42,507 nucleotides of DNA from B30-G6 sp964633115 (GCA_964633115.1 CAZWEO010000038.1:1-42507); one strand, 5' to 3'; shown: positions 33,868 to 42,066, counted from the stretch's first letter. Program-made: numbers and translations. Notes: generated by a model not told the origin, from the letters alone.

Positions 33868-34781
33868 AATCCGTCCTTTCCGCATCCCGCAGAACCGACA
33901 TACCCGCATTTTATATGGATTGGTTCATGCAGGGGATTCAGGCCGAATGTTTTGAGGTCATGAATCCATACAGCGGTCACACGTTTTTAGTGCCTGCCAG
34001 CCCGCAAGATGTTCATTCCATCGTGTTCTGGTCAAAAAACTTCGGAGAATTCAATCTTGGGGATTATGGTCAGTATTTGGAATCAAGGGGGTACCACCTT
34101 TGGTTTAATTTTACTTTAAATTCTGACTCCGATTTGCTTGAATCGAACTTACCGCCATTGGAGGAGCGCCTGAATCAGCTAGAGCAGCTTTGCCGTCAAC
34201 ATGATCCCCGTTCAGTTCAATGGCGATTTGATCCAATTTGCTTCTATCGCAATGGTGTTGGTGAGCTTCAAGATAACCTGAAGGATTTTAGCCAGATTGC
34301 CGGCGCGGCAGCCAATTTAGGTGTGACTCATTGTGTAACAAGTTTTTTGGATATGTATCCCAAAATAGAAAAACGCTTGGCAGCTAGAAAGGATATTACC
34401 TTTGTTGACATTACAACGGCATCCAAAATTGACGTGTTGGCGGATATGGTCGCCGTTTTGGAACCATTGGGAATCTCACTCCAGACCTGTTGTGAGGGCC
34501 CGCTATTAAGCAAAATAGGAAATGATCTACCCATTGGAAAAAATGCCTGCATCCCCAATGATCAATTAATAGCGCTATATGGCGGTCGGATATCATTGGC
34601 CCAGGACCGCGGACAACGTGTTAAAAACGGCTGCGGTTGCAAGAAATCTACAGATATCGGGTCCTATAAAAAACAGCCGTGTTATCATCGGTGTATTTAT
34701 TGCTACGCAAATCCAGCTGCAGTACGGTGCCGGGTTGGCAAACCAACCCCTAAATGCGGGACACAGGCTGTAGACTTTTAG
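33864..34781 (+). CDS. DUF1848 protein with C-terminal cysteine cluster
   Basis: A 305-residue protein. The beginning (MKSVLSASRRTDIPAFYMDW) and the segments PYSGHTFLVPASPQDVHSIVFWSK, QWRFDPICFYR and CVTSFLDMYPK are typical of DUF1848, a family thought to resemble radical SAM enzymes. Near the end six or more cysteines (NGCGCKKS, CYHRCIYCYANP, CRVGKP, PKCGT) suggest an iron-sulfur or zinc site. Function unknown; coupled with the acidic small protein upstream. Its final codons and stop (CGTQAVDF) run straight into the TAGACTTTTAGACTG word, so the stop is supplied by the repeat. Confidence 0.85.
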   Translation: MKSVLSASRRTDIPAFYMDWFMQGIQAECFEVMNPYSGHTFLVPASPQDVHSIVFWSKNFGEFNLGDYGQYLESRGYHLWFNFTLNSDSDLLESNLPPLEERLNQLEQLCRQHDPRSVQWRFDPICFYRNGVGELQDNLKDFSQIAGAAANLGVTHCVTSFLDMYPKIEKRLAARKDITFVDITTASKIDVLADMVAVLEPLGISLQTCCEGPLLSKIGNDLPIGKNACIPNDQLIALYGGRISLAQDRGQRVKNGCGCKKSTDIGSYKKQPCYHRCIYCYANPAAVRCRVGKPTPKCGTQAVDF

Positions 34782-34825
34782 ACTGTAGACTATAGGCGCC
34801 TACAGCCTAAACGCCTAAATAGCTT
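34762..34825. repeat. TAGACTGTAGGC word array forming a hairpin
   Basis: AGGCTGTAG (34765-34773) pairs with CTACAGCCT (34800-34808) around three tandem TAGACT-type words, ending in TAGGCGCCTA, a palindrome. The array overlaps the end of the DUF1848 gene and provides its stop codon. It may replace a terminator. Confidence 0.65.
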
Positions 34826-34897
34826 TAGCTTGGCGTTTGTTAATATTCTAATGGATTGTTATAGCTCATAATTTCGAAGTCACATGAGATAGGTACT

Positions 34898-35863
34898 ATG
34901 TTTCAAATTGCAAACGTCAAGCTAATAAATCCCACTGTACTTGCTCCCCTGGCAGGCATCACCAATCTGCCCATGCGCCTGATTGCCAAGGAAGCCGGCT
35001 GCGGACTGGTTTATTCGGAGATGATCAGCGCCAATGGACTGGTCTATCAATCCAAAAAGACGCAGCAAATTTTTGAGAGTACACCGGAAGAAAAACCCCT
35101 GTCGGTACAAATATTCGGGGCCGATCCCGAAATCATGGCTGCAGCAGCCAAGATTGTGGCGGCGTCCGGCGCTGATATTGTAGATATTAATTTTGGTTGT
35201 TCGGTGAGAAAAATTCTTAAAAGCGGTTCGGGCGCGGCCTTGATGAAATCACCCAGCCAGGCACAAAGCGTTCTGCAGTCAGTTCGGTCGGCAGTCCAAA
35301 TTCCCCTGACCATAAAAATCAGGACCGGCTGGCAAAAAAATGGCCAGGATGCTCGCATTATCGCTGAAATCGCTCAAGATTCAGGGGTGGATGCCATTGC
35401 CATCCATCCAAGACTGGCAACCCAGGCCTTTAAAGGCCATGCCGACTGGGATGTCATTGCCGAAATCAAGTCTAAGCTATCGATTCCGGTTATTGGCAAC
35501 GGTGATGTGGCCACGGCCCATGACGCCCTACAGATGATGAATCATACCAATTGTGATGCCGTGATGATTGGTAGAGCTGCCATTGGCAATCCTTGGATTT
35601 TTGGTCAGATTGCGACATTAATGGCAAGTGGGGATTTTGAAGAGCCGGATCTTGAAGCCCGTTTTAATATGATGAAGCGGTATCTCAGGGCTTCCGTGGC
35701 CTATTTGGGGGAGGTGCACGCCTGTTACATGATGCGTAGCCGTTTGGCCTGGTTTGTAAAAGGCATGCGGCATGCCAAGCATTTTCGTGAATCCATCAAG
35801 CACATATCTAGTGAGACCCAGACTCTTGATTTAATCGAGCGCTATTATCAAAGTGTGATTTAA
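34898..35863 (+). CDS. dusB: tRNA-dihydrouridine synthase
   Basis: A 321-residue FMN enzyme that reduces uridines in tRNA D-loops. TIM-barrel pieces seen are LAPLAGITNLPMRLIAKEAG at residue 15, YSEMISANGLVYQSKKT, VQIFGADPEIMAAAAKI, DINFGCSVRKI with the catalytic Cys of the family segment, LTIKIRTGWQ, AIHPRLATQAFKG and VIGNGDVATAHDALQMM, VMIGRAAIGNPWIF. Segment order and length match DusB. It precedes a chemotaxis remnant and a response regulator; in some bacteria dusB sits next to fis, which is not here. Confidence 0.95.
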   Translation: MFQIANVKLINPTVLAPLAGITNLPMRLIAKEAGCGLVYSEMISANGLVYQSKKTQQIFESTPEEKPLSVQIFGADPEIMAAAAKIVAASGADIVDINFGCSVRKILKSGSGAALMKSPSQAQSVLQSVRSAVQIPLTIKIRTGWQKNGQDARIIAEIAQDSGVDAIAIHPRLATQAFKGHADWDVIAEIKSKLSIPVIGNGDVATAHDALQMMNHTNCDAVMIGRAAIGNPWIFGQIATLMASGDFEEPDLEARFNMMKRYLRASVAYLGEVHACYMMRSRLAWFVKGMRHAKHFRESIKHISSETQTLDLIERYYQSVI

Positions 35864-36382
35864 AGCAACTGTCATAAATAGGTTCCGATATGTTGCTTGG
35901 AAAAAGAACCGCTTCTGTATGAATTGGAATGTGTTTCTTAAACTTGTATAAACCGCAAGCGCGGCAGTAAGGGATGTATTCAAAAACCGTTTAGCATTCA
36001 AGAGCTGTCAGAAAAGCTAGGTCAGGCACTGCAGACCCAATAACGATTCCATCCAGCTGAACGCTCAACCCTAACTTCAGGCCACCGCCAATGCCGAAGA
36101 ATCCGCCAGTGCATCCGAGGAATTAAACGCCCAGGCAGAACAGATGAAGGGCATGGTAGCCGAGTTGGCGCAATTAATGGGTGGCAAACAGTAAAAACAA
36201 CCTCAAAATTTCCCTTTCATCTTTTAAGGCCGTCGGCTTTGCACAACTGGATCGATAACCGATACCGATTTTTATACCGTATTGATTGCAAAAGCTTTCC
36301 GTATTGAAATACGGTCAAATTGTGGCAAGTTAAAGCTGGCGAAGGAAGGTGCCCATGACCAATTTATAGGGAGGCATTTAGC
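35864..36382. other. Spacer with a chemotaxis-receptor fragment and small hairpin
   Basis: Contains the methyl-accepting chemotaxis protein tail described separately, an ATCGATAACCGATACC word at 36251-36268 and a perfect CCGTAT-TGAA-ATACGG hairpin at 36299-36314. The hairpin is about 70 bases before the response-regulator ATG and could be an operator. No intact gene seen. Confidence 0.5.
36078..36194 (+). pseudogene. Fragment of a methyl-accepting chemotaxis protein C-terminus
   Basis: The frame ending at 36194 reads QATANAEESASASEEL, NAQAEQMKGMVAEL and AQLMGGKQ, the closing helix of a chemoreceptor with its Glu/Ala methylation-type pattern. The same frame is blocked by a stop at 36072-36074 and nothing upstream continues the receptor, so only about 38 residues remain of a gene of more than 500 codons. 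It shows that a receptor gene once stood here. Confidence 0.75.
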
Positions 36383-37378
36383 ATGAATGGCCTGTTGTTC
36401 ATCGATGATGAAGAAGGTATTCGGAGGTCTATTGTAAGGGCGCTGGATAATGAACCTTACGAGGTTTTTACGGCGGCGGATGGCCATATCGGTATTGATA
36501 TCCTTAAAAAACACTTGTCTCGGATTAGAACAGTTATTTCCGATTATCGAATGCCGCATATTGATGGATTGCGAACCTTGATGGCCGTTCAGCGTCTAAA
36601 TCCTGAAATTACGCGGATCATCCTGACGGGATATGCAAGTGTGGAGACAGCCATCGAGGCCACCAATGAGGGCATTGACGGATTCTTGACCAAACCCTTT
36701 GACAATACCGAACTCATCGCCAAAATTCGCGATATATCCATCCGTAAATATCTACGTCAGTTTGTTCCCGAACCCGTGTATCAGGAGATAAACCATTCCG
36801 CCGGCATTTTAAAGCCCCGCTACCATGAAGTATCGATCCTGTTTGCCGATATTCGCGGTTTTACCCGTATGTCACGCAATATCGAGCCTGAGACACTGGC
36901 CACGTATCTAAACGATTATTTTTTTTCGCCCATGGGAGAGATTGCACATCACTTCAACGGAACCGTGGACAAACACATCGGTGATAGTATCATGGTTGTC
37001 TATGGCGCGCCTTTATCTCGTCCCGACGATCCCCTCAGGGCGGTCAAATCGGCTGTGGCCATGCAGGCAAAAGCCTGTGAGATCAATGCGTGTATTCATC
37101 AGCACAACGGATTCCGATTGAAAATAGGGATCGGCATTTCTACCGGAAAAGTATTTTCGGGTGTCTTGGGTTCCATGCGCAAACGTGAGTATACTTCGAT
37201 TGGCATGGCCGTCAATATTGCCGCACGTCTTCAGGCTGTGGCCGTCGCCGGAGAAACCCTTATTACGGAGGACACCCTTTCCCGCCTTTCAGAAACCATG
37301 GGGGCGGTTGCGCTTTCACCGCTCCAGGTAAAAGGCGTTCGCACACCCATCCAAGTTTATCGGATTAGTTCGGAATGA
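36383..37378 (+). CDS. Response regulator with class III adenylate cyclase output
   Basis: A 331-residue protein: receiver domain (residues 1-120) with LLFIDDEEGIRR, the phosphate-accepting Asp in VISDYRMPHIDG, TGYAS and the KPF end; then a cyclase domain with metal residues in ILFADIRGFTRM and HIGDSIMVVYG and transition-state residues in NIAARLQ. The adenine-recognition motif is IGMAVNIAA, where most cyclases have Asp after Gly. A GGGAGG Shine-Dalgarno supports the start. It would make cyclic AMP in response to a sensor kinase, none of which is encoded nearby. Unlike the remnant at 968-2567 the cyclase domain here is complete. Confidence 0.93.
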   Translation: MNGLLFIDDEEGIRRSIVRALDNEPYEVFTAADGHIGIDILKKHLSRIRTVISDYRMPHIDGLRTLMAVQRLNPEITRIILTGYASVETAIEATNEGIDGFLTKPFDNTELIAKIRDISIRKYLRQFVPEPVYQEINHSAGILKPRYHEVSILFADIRGFTRMSRNIEPETLATYLNDYFFSPMGEIAHHFNGTVDKHIGDSIMVVYGAPLSRPDDPLRAVKSAVAMQAKACEINACIHQHNGFRLKIGIGISTGKVFSGVLGSMRKREYTSIGMAVNIAARLQAVAVAGETLITEDTLSRLSETMGAVALSPLQVKGVRTPIQVYRISSE

Positions 37379-37576
37379 AGGCTTAATATGAGTTGCGAGT
37401 TACGAGTTGCGGGTTTTAGGTTGCGTGTTACGGGTTGCGAGTTGTGGCTTAGGTGATTCGAGTTGGGAGGAATTAGGCTGAGTGCTCTTAGTATTGGCGC
37501 TTGATAAGTTAAGAGCCAAGGGCAAACAGCTAAGCGCTAATATGCGCCTAACAGTCTTCAGCCTGAGTTCTACAGT
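37379..37576. repeat. CGAGTTGCGGG and CTACAGTCTAAG word spacer
   Basis: GAGTTGCGAGTTACGAG, GTTGCGGGTTTTAGG and GTTACGGGTTGCGAG words (37388-37445) are the inverse of the CCGTAACCC words at 6690-7010. AACAGTCTTCAGCC and CTACAGTCTAAG words follow and the last supplies the queF stop codon. Confidence 0.65.
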
Positions 37577-37984
37577 CTAAGATTCTTTATATTCCGCTGA
37601 AACGGTGGAGTCGATGCCGCCGCGCGTTGTAAAATCCCCACTTACGCGCATGGATTTGGGCTTCAGCATATCAACCAAGTCTTCCAAAATCCGATTGACC
37701 ACGTGCTCATAAAAAATTCCCACATTCCGATACTGCATCAGATAGTATTTAAGGGATTTCAGCTCCACAATGAGTTCACTTGGTGTATACTGAATCGTGA
37801 TCAGTCCGAAGTCCGGCAAACCCGTCATGGGGCAGACGGAGGTAAATTCCGGCTGGCGGATAATAATATCGACGTCACGTTTACCCTTGTAATGGTAATC
37901 GATAGGGTCGATCATTTCCTTCTTCACAATTTCGGGACCCTCGATGGGATAGTTGGTTGAATATTGATCGGGCTTATCGCTCAT
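37577..37984 (-). CDS. queF: NADPH-dependent 7-cyano-7-deazaguanine reductase QueF
   Basis: A 135-residue short-form (YkvM-type) QueF that reduces preQ0 to preQ1 for queuosine biosynthesis. The active-site Cys lies in FTSVCPMTGLPDFG, the QueF specificity motif EVKSLKYY is seen as ELKSLKYYLMQYRN, and the catalytic Asp in the Cys segment is also present. AGGAGG seven bases before the ATG at 37984 identifies the start; a frame open 10 codons earlier lacks a site. I see no preQ1 riboswitch upstream. The stop codon is supplied by a repeat word. Confidence 0.95.
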   Translation of the reverse strand: MSDKPDQYSTNYPIEGPEIVKKEMIDPIDYHYKGKRDVDIIIRQPEFTSVCPMTGLPDFGLITIQYTPSELIVELKSLKYYLMQYRNVGIFYEHVVNRILEDLVDMLKPKSMRVSGDFTTRGGIDSTVSAEYKES

Positions 37985-38085
37985 GCTATACCTCCTGACG
38001 AGTGTCCACCACAAAGTTCCCTATTTCTGGACGGACACTAAAAATAATCTAATGTTAAAGGTGCCGACGATATCTCCTAACACTT

Positions 38086-38164
38086 TGTAGGGGTAGGCCT
38101 TGTGTCTGCCCGTTTTGGCGAATCGCCTACCGTTTTTCGGGTACTCACAAGGGGCACCCCCACA
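38086..38164 (+). repeat. REPIN-like palindrome, left copy
   Basis: A 79-base imperfect palindrome starting TGTAGGGG and ending CCCCCACA, with GGCCTTGTGTCTGCCC and GGGGCACC arms. The same sequence occurs in the opposite orientation at 38579-38657, roughly 85 percent alike by eye. GTAGGGGCAGGCC palindromes of this kind are widespread in bacteria and move with RAYT transposases. Confidence 0.8.
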
Positions 38165-38306
38165 ATGGTCATGATAACGTATTAAAATCGTGCAGCAATA
38201 TCAATCGTAGTTGAGCTCAATTGAGAATTAATATGGTGGATGGCAATATTTGTCAAAGTGTTTGATTTTATAACATTGAAAAATAAATCATAAAGAGGTG
38301 AGAATC

Positions 38307-38474
38307 ATGGCCAATTTGGATGAGCAAATTTTAAAGGCAACCAAGGAGATCGTGGTAAAATTTATTGAAGCCGGACGTGTGTCGCCCACCGGCTTCCACG
38401 AGACCTTTAGAAGTGTATACTTGACCGTCAAGGAGACGGCCTTGGGCTTGTTGCCGGACGAAGACGAAGATTGA
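38307..38474 (+). CDS. Small conserved-looking protein, 55 aa
   Basis: A 55-codon gene with a GAGGTG Shine-Dalgarno six bases before the ATG. The sequence has LDEQILKATKEIVVKFIEAG, then RVSPTGFHETFRSVY and a terminal acidic tail (LLPDEDED). The central part (EAGRVSPTGFHE) looks conserved among deltaproteobacterial short proteins I remember, but I have no name for it. It forms two helices with no membrane segment. It is enclosed by two inverted REPIN-like repeats 140-100 bases away on each side, an arrangement that could mobilise it. Confidence 0.7.
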   Translation: MANLDEQILKATKEIVVKFIEAGRVSPTGFHETFRSVYLTVKETALGLLPDEDED

Positions 38475-38525
38475 AATTCGACCTTTAGATAATAAGTAGC
38501 GTTTCACCAATTTTACTGTTTAGCA

Positions 38526-38765
38526 ATGACCGCAAAACAAAAGCGTAAATCAATTCGATTACCAGGGTATTATTGCATCGTAGGGGTGCCCCTTGTGGGC
38601 ACCCGTAAAAATGTGGGCAAATCGCCAAAGCGGGCAGACACAAGGCCTGCCCCTACAACGGGATTAGGGGATATTATCGGCGCATATAAATCAATCACAA
38701 CGCATAAATATATCCGGAATAACCCAGCCCGGTGGGAAACGGATAAAGACAACCCTTTTGTTTAA
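38526..38765 (+). pseudogene. RAYT-family (REP-associated tyrosine) transposase, internally deleted, with REPIN inside
   Basis: A 79-residue open frame that keeps the RAYT start (KRKSIRLPGY) and the RAYT end (GDIIGAYKSITTHKYI joined to RNNPARWETDKDNP). The catalytic HUH-like centre is absent. The join THKYI|RNNPARW matches a deletion between two YI motifs, since the family has a long stretch ending in EYIxNNPxxW. The segment IVGVPLVGTRKNVGKSPKRA ... DTRPAPT is encoded by the REPIN-like palindrome at 38579-38657, so the repeat lies in the reading frame. RAYTs with REP-derived coding insertions are known to me from other deltaproteobacteria, but unverified here. The stop overlaps the polA stop tail-to-tail. 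Confidence 0.7.
38579..38657 (-). repeat. REPIN-like palindrome, right copy, inside the RAYT remnant
   Basis: Inverted copy of 38086-38164. It starts CGTAGGGGTGCC and ends GCCTGCCCCTACA; its two arms pair imperfectly around a variable AT-rich middle. It encodes part of the RAYT remnant. Confidence 0.8.
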
Positions 38766-41461
38766 TGGGCAGCGGCCCAATCATCCCCGACCTGCACATT
38801 TACTTTCAAAGGCACGTTCAAATCCCAAACCGATTCCATTTCTTCGATTACCAGGGCGCAGGCATCATCGACTTCTTCAGGGGGAGCCTCGAAGATGATC
38901 TCATCATGAACGGATAGTAGCATGGTGGTTTTCATCTGACTTGTTTTCAGGGCCTGACCAACCTGTATCATGGCCACTTTGATCAGATCCGCAGCCGTGC
39001 CCTGGATAGGAGTGTTAATGGCCGTACGTTCTGCAAAACGGCGTTCGTGGACATTTTTATTATTTATTTCCGGCAAAAGACGAATCCTGCCAAGCAAGGT
39101 GGTGGTTTGACCGGTTTCACGGGCTTCTTCGATAACTTCTCTGATAAACTTACTGACACCTTGATAGCGTTGAAAATAATTGTCGATGTAGGTTTTGGCC
39201 ATCTTTTGACTGATATTAAGGGCTTTAGATAGGCCAAAGGGACTCATGCCATAAATAATACCGAAGTTGATGATCTTGGCCTGCCTACGCAGATCCTCGG
39301 TTATAAAAGATGGAAAGACCTGAAAAACCTCTGAGGCGGTGCGGGTGTGGACATCCTCGCCATCCTCAAAGGCTTTGCTTAAAATTTTATCCTGGGAATA
39401 ATGGGCTAGAATACGCAGTTCGATCTGGGAGTAGTCGGCCGAAATCATTTTCCAGCCAGGCCGCGGAATAAAGGCCTTGCGAATTTCCTTACCTTCATCC
39501 GTCCGGATGGGAATATTTTGCAGATTCGGATCGGAACTGCTTAGTCGTCCGGTTGCCGCCACCGTCTGGTTGAAAGAGGTATGTATCCTTCCAGTTTCAG
39601 GGTGAATGAGTTCAATCAATGCATCGGCATAGGTTGATTTGAGTTTGGAAAGAGTTCGATGCCGTAGGATTTGCTTGGGCAGTTCATGCTGTTTGGCCAG
39701 CGTCGTCAGCACCTCCACATCCGTAGAATAGCCCTTTTTTTTGCGGGTTTTTTTCTGGACCGGCAGGTTGAGTTTTTCAAACAAGATGTGACCCAGCTGT
39801 TGGGTGGAGTTGATGTTGAAGGTTTCACCGGCCATATCATAGATGGACTTCTCGATGGTTTTAAGCTGATTGTAAAAATTGTCCGACAATTCATGCAAGC
39901 GATCTTTATCAACCATAACCCCGGTCATTTCCATCTCTTTTAATACAGGCACCAGGGGCATCTCCACGTCTTGAAATAATGTGGTCAAACCCAGGCTTTT
40001 CATTTTTTTATCCAAAAGACCATAGGCCATGAGGGTGATATCGGCGTCTTCACAGGCATAGGGGGTCGCTTTTTCAATGGGAATGGTGTCAAAGGTGGCT
40101 GCTTTTTTACCCTTTTTCCCGGTGAGATCTGCATAGGTAATGGTTTTGTGATCGAGATAATCAAGCGCAATTTGATCCAGATTATGGGCCCGTTTGGAAG
40201 GATTGATCAGATAGGATGCCAGCATGGTGTCAAAGCTAACGCCCTTCAGATCGATGCCGTTTCTTTCAAAGACGATCCAATCATACTTGATGTTTTGGCC
40301 CACTTTTTGGATTGCTGGATCTTCGAGGGCCGGTTTGACAGTTTTCAACACAGTTTCAAGATCAATCTGGTCGGGAGCCCCGAGATAGCGGTGATTGCAA
40401 GGGATATAGAAAGCCGCATCCGGCTCCAGAGAAACAGATAATCCCACAATGTCGGCCAACATGGGATTTGTGGAAGTGGTTTCGGTGTCTACCGAAATGA
40501 GGGTGGCTTTTCTTAGACGCGCTACCAAATTTGTCAGGGCATCCTGGTCAAAAATTGCCTGGTAGTCCTTTTGGCTGAGGTCGGTTTCCTTGGGGAACTG
40601 GCGTTGCAGTTGACTGAATTCCATTTCCTTGAAAAGGTTGGCCAGTGCGTTTTTATCTGGCTCGCCCACCACAAGCTCGGCCACATTAAAATCGATGGGA
40701 GCCTGTGTGTCCAGACGAACCAGGTCTCGGCTCAAAAATGCCTGGTCTTTAAATTGAACCAGATTCTGGTGCTGTTTCTTCTTGGTAATGGTGTCAACCT
40801 GTTGGTAAAGGGATTCCATGTCCCCAAATGTTTTAATTAGGGTCAGCGCCGTTTTCGGTCCAATACCCGGCACACCAGGGATATTATCCGCTGTATCACC
40901 CGAAAGTCCCATGACTTCTATTAATTGCGTCGGTGTAATACCGGTGTCCTTAATATCATGCAAATTGACCAAGATGTCTTTCATCGGATCCCAAATTATG
41001 GCGCGATCTGAGATCAGTTGTTTTAAATCTTTATCCCCAGAAACGATAACGACATAGTACCCAGCATCTTGGGCTTTGACGGCGGTGGTGCCAATCAAAT
41101 CGTCGGCCTCAAACCCCGGCAGACTAAAAGTTGGTATGCGGAATGCCTGGGTAACATCGTGAATATAGGGAATCTGGACCGCGAGCTCTTCGGGCATGGG
41201 CGGACGATTGGCTTTGTAGTCCGAATACATCTCATGTCTAAATGTGGGGCCTTTGCTGTCAAAGAACATAACCATGCGGTCTGAAATTTTTTCATCCAAG
41301 AGTTTCAGGAGCATGCGTGTAAAACCAAAGACAGCATTGGTGGGCATGCCGCGTGAGTTTTTTAGGCCGCGAATGGCATGGAAGGCACGGTAAAAATAAC
41401 CACTGCCATCAATAAGGAAGATGGTTTGCTGCGGTTCGAAGGGAAATTTTTCGGTGGGCAT
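38762..41461 (-). CDS. polA: DNA polymerase I
   Basis: An 899-residue three-domain enzyme. The 5' nuclease has LIDGSGYFYRAFHA, GFEADDLIGT, VSGDKDLKQLI and VPGIGPKTA. The proofreading domain retains its metal residues (SVDTETTS, NIKYDWIVF, YACEDADITL), so 3'-5' exonuclease activity should be intact. The polymerase domain has ISADYSQIELRILAHYSQD, RRQAKIINFGIIYGMS and LSVHDEIIFEAP. It fills gaps and removes RNA primers. Start chosen at the ATG at 41461 with GGGAG eight bases upstream; 13 extra codons before it lack a ribosome site. It converges with the RAYT remnant, sharing bases of the two stop codons. Confidence 0.96.
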   Translation of the reverse strand: MPTEKFPFEPQQTIFLIDGSGYFYRAFHAIRGLKNSRGMPTNAVFGFTRMLLKLLDEKISDRMVMFFDSKGPTFRHEMYSDYKANRPPMPEELAVQIPYIHDVTQAFRIPTFSLPGFEADDLIGTTAVKAQDAGYYVVIVSGDKDLKQLISDRAIIWDPMKDILVNLHDIKDTGITPTQLIEVMGLSGDTADNIPGVPGIGPKTALTLIKTFGDMESLYQQVDTITKKKQHQNLVQFKDQAFLSRDLVRLDTQAPIDFNVAELVVGEPDKNALANLFKEMEFSQLQRQFPKETDLSQKDYQAIFDQDALTNLVARLRKATLISVDTETTSTNPMLADIVGLSVSLEPDAAFYIPCNHRYLGAPDQIDLETVLKTVKPALEDPAIQKVGQNIKYDWIVFERNGIDLKGVSFDTMLASYLINPSKRAHNLDQIALDYLDHKTITYADLTGKKGKKAATFDTIPIEKATPYACEDADITLMAYGLLDKKMKSLGLTTLFQDVEMPLVPVLKEMEMTGVMVDKDRLHELSDNFYNQLKTIEKSIYDMAGETFNINSTQQLGHILFEKLNLPVQKKTRKKKGYSTDVEVLTTLAKQHELPKQILRHRTLSKLKSTYADALIELIHPETGRIHTSFNQTVAATGRLSSSDPNLQNIPIRTDEGKEIRKAFIPRPGWKMISADYSQIELRILAHYSQDKILSKAFEDGEDVHTRTASEVFQVFPSFITEDLRRQAKIINFGIIYGMSPFGLSKALNISQKMAKTYIDNYFQRYQGVSKFIREVIEEARETGQTTTLLGRIRLLPEINNKNVHERRFAERTAINTPIQGTAADLIKVAMIQVGQALKTSQMKTTMLLSVHDEIIFEAPPEEVDDACALVIEEMESVWDLNVPLKVNVQVGDDWAAAH

Positions 41462-41838
41462 ATTTTCACTCCCAATTTTCCTGGCTAGGTAAAAAAACAA
41501 TTATTGCGTTAGACTTCATCCTATTTTGACCCATTTTGATAGAATTCAGGCAAAGCCATATGATAAACTCGATAACTATCCACATCTGTTGACATGGCCA
41601 GTTTACTTCGGTAAGAAATTTCCTTATCATGTTTAGGTTTGCAAAAAATATCACTTTATATAAAGAAAAGGCTCGATGTTCTACTGAGCTCAAATGGCCT
41701 GAAGGTATTTTGGCGACGAAGTCGTCTTTCATAAAATCGTTTCAACGAATTTATTTGTATAGCATGATGTTAGAAAAGGCAAGCATGTCAGGTATCTACC
41801 CAGTAGCGGACTGATCGATTAATTCAGGTTATATAGTT
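41462..41838. other. Spacer with the second GCGACGAAGTCG element
   Basis: Most of it shows no gene. At 41713-41749 GCGACGAAGTCG, TCATAAAATCGT and CAACGA stand in the same order as on the minus strand of 19590-19622, so the element is a dispersed repeat. A 61-codon open frame across it is not convincing. Confidence 0.55.
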
Positions 41839-42066
41839 ATGCCAAGCTCCTCGGAAACAACGCCACCCCGCCGGCGCCGATCACGTCGCCAAAAGGGTGT
41901 CCCCTGTGCATGTTGTCAGGCTGTGACAGCATTCAACTGGACTTGCCGATGTGGTTTTGCCATTTGTCAGGCCTGTATGCATGAAAATGTCTGGGGCATG
42001 TCCTGTAACAATATAATTTGGCAGTGTCCGGATTGTGGGGAGTGGAATGGGTTTGGGAATCAATAA
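41839..42066 (+). CDS. Small zinc-ribbon-like protein, 75 aa
   Basis: A basic N-terminus (PPRRRRSRRQKG) precedes a cysteine pattern CACC, CRCGFAICQAC, MSC and CPDCGEW, i.e. eight or nine Cys that could hold two zinc ions. HENVWGMSCNNIIWQCPDCG resembles a small conserved deltaproteobacterial protein family I recall without a function. Zinc ribbons of this size usually bind nucleic acid or another protein. No strong Shine-Dalgarno is visible, though GGTTATATAGTT lies before the ATG. It stands between polA (divergent) and a repeat-rich region. Confidence 0.7.
   Translation: MPSSSETTPPRRRRSRRQKGVPCACCQAVTAFNWTCRCGFAICQACMHENVWGMSCNNIIWQCPDCGEWNGFGNQ

Noticed and set aside
37985..38085. preQ1 riboswitch ahead of queF
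   Set aside because: No preQ1-I or II sequence core is seen in the leader on the minus strand.
41629..41814. 61-codon plus-strand open frame upstream of the zinc-ribbon gene
   Set aside because: It runs across a dispersed repeat and lacks a ribosome site or protein-like composition.
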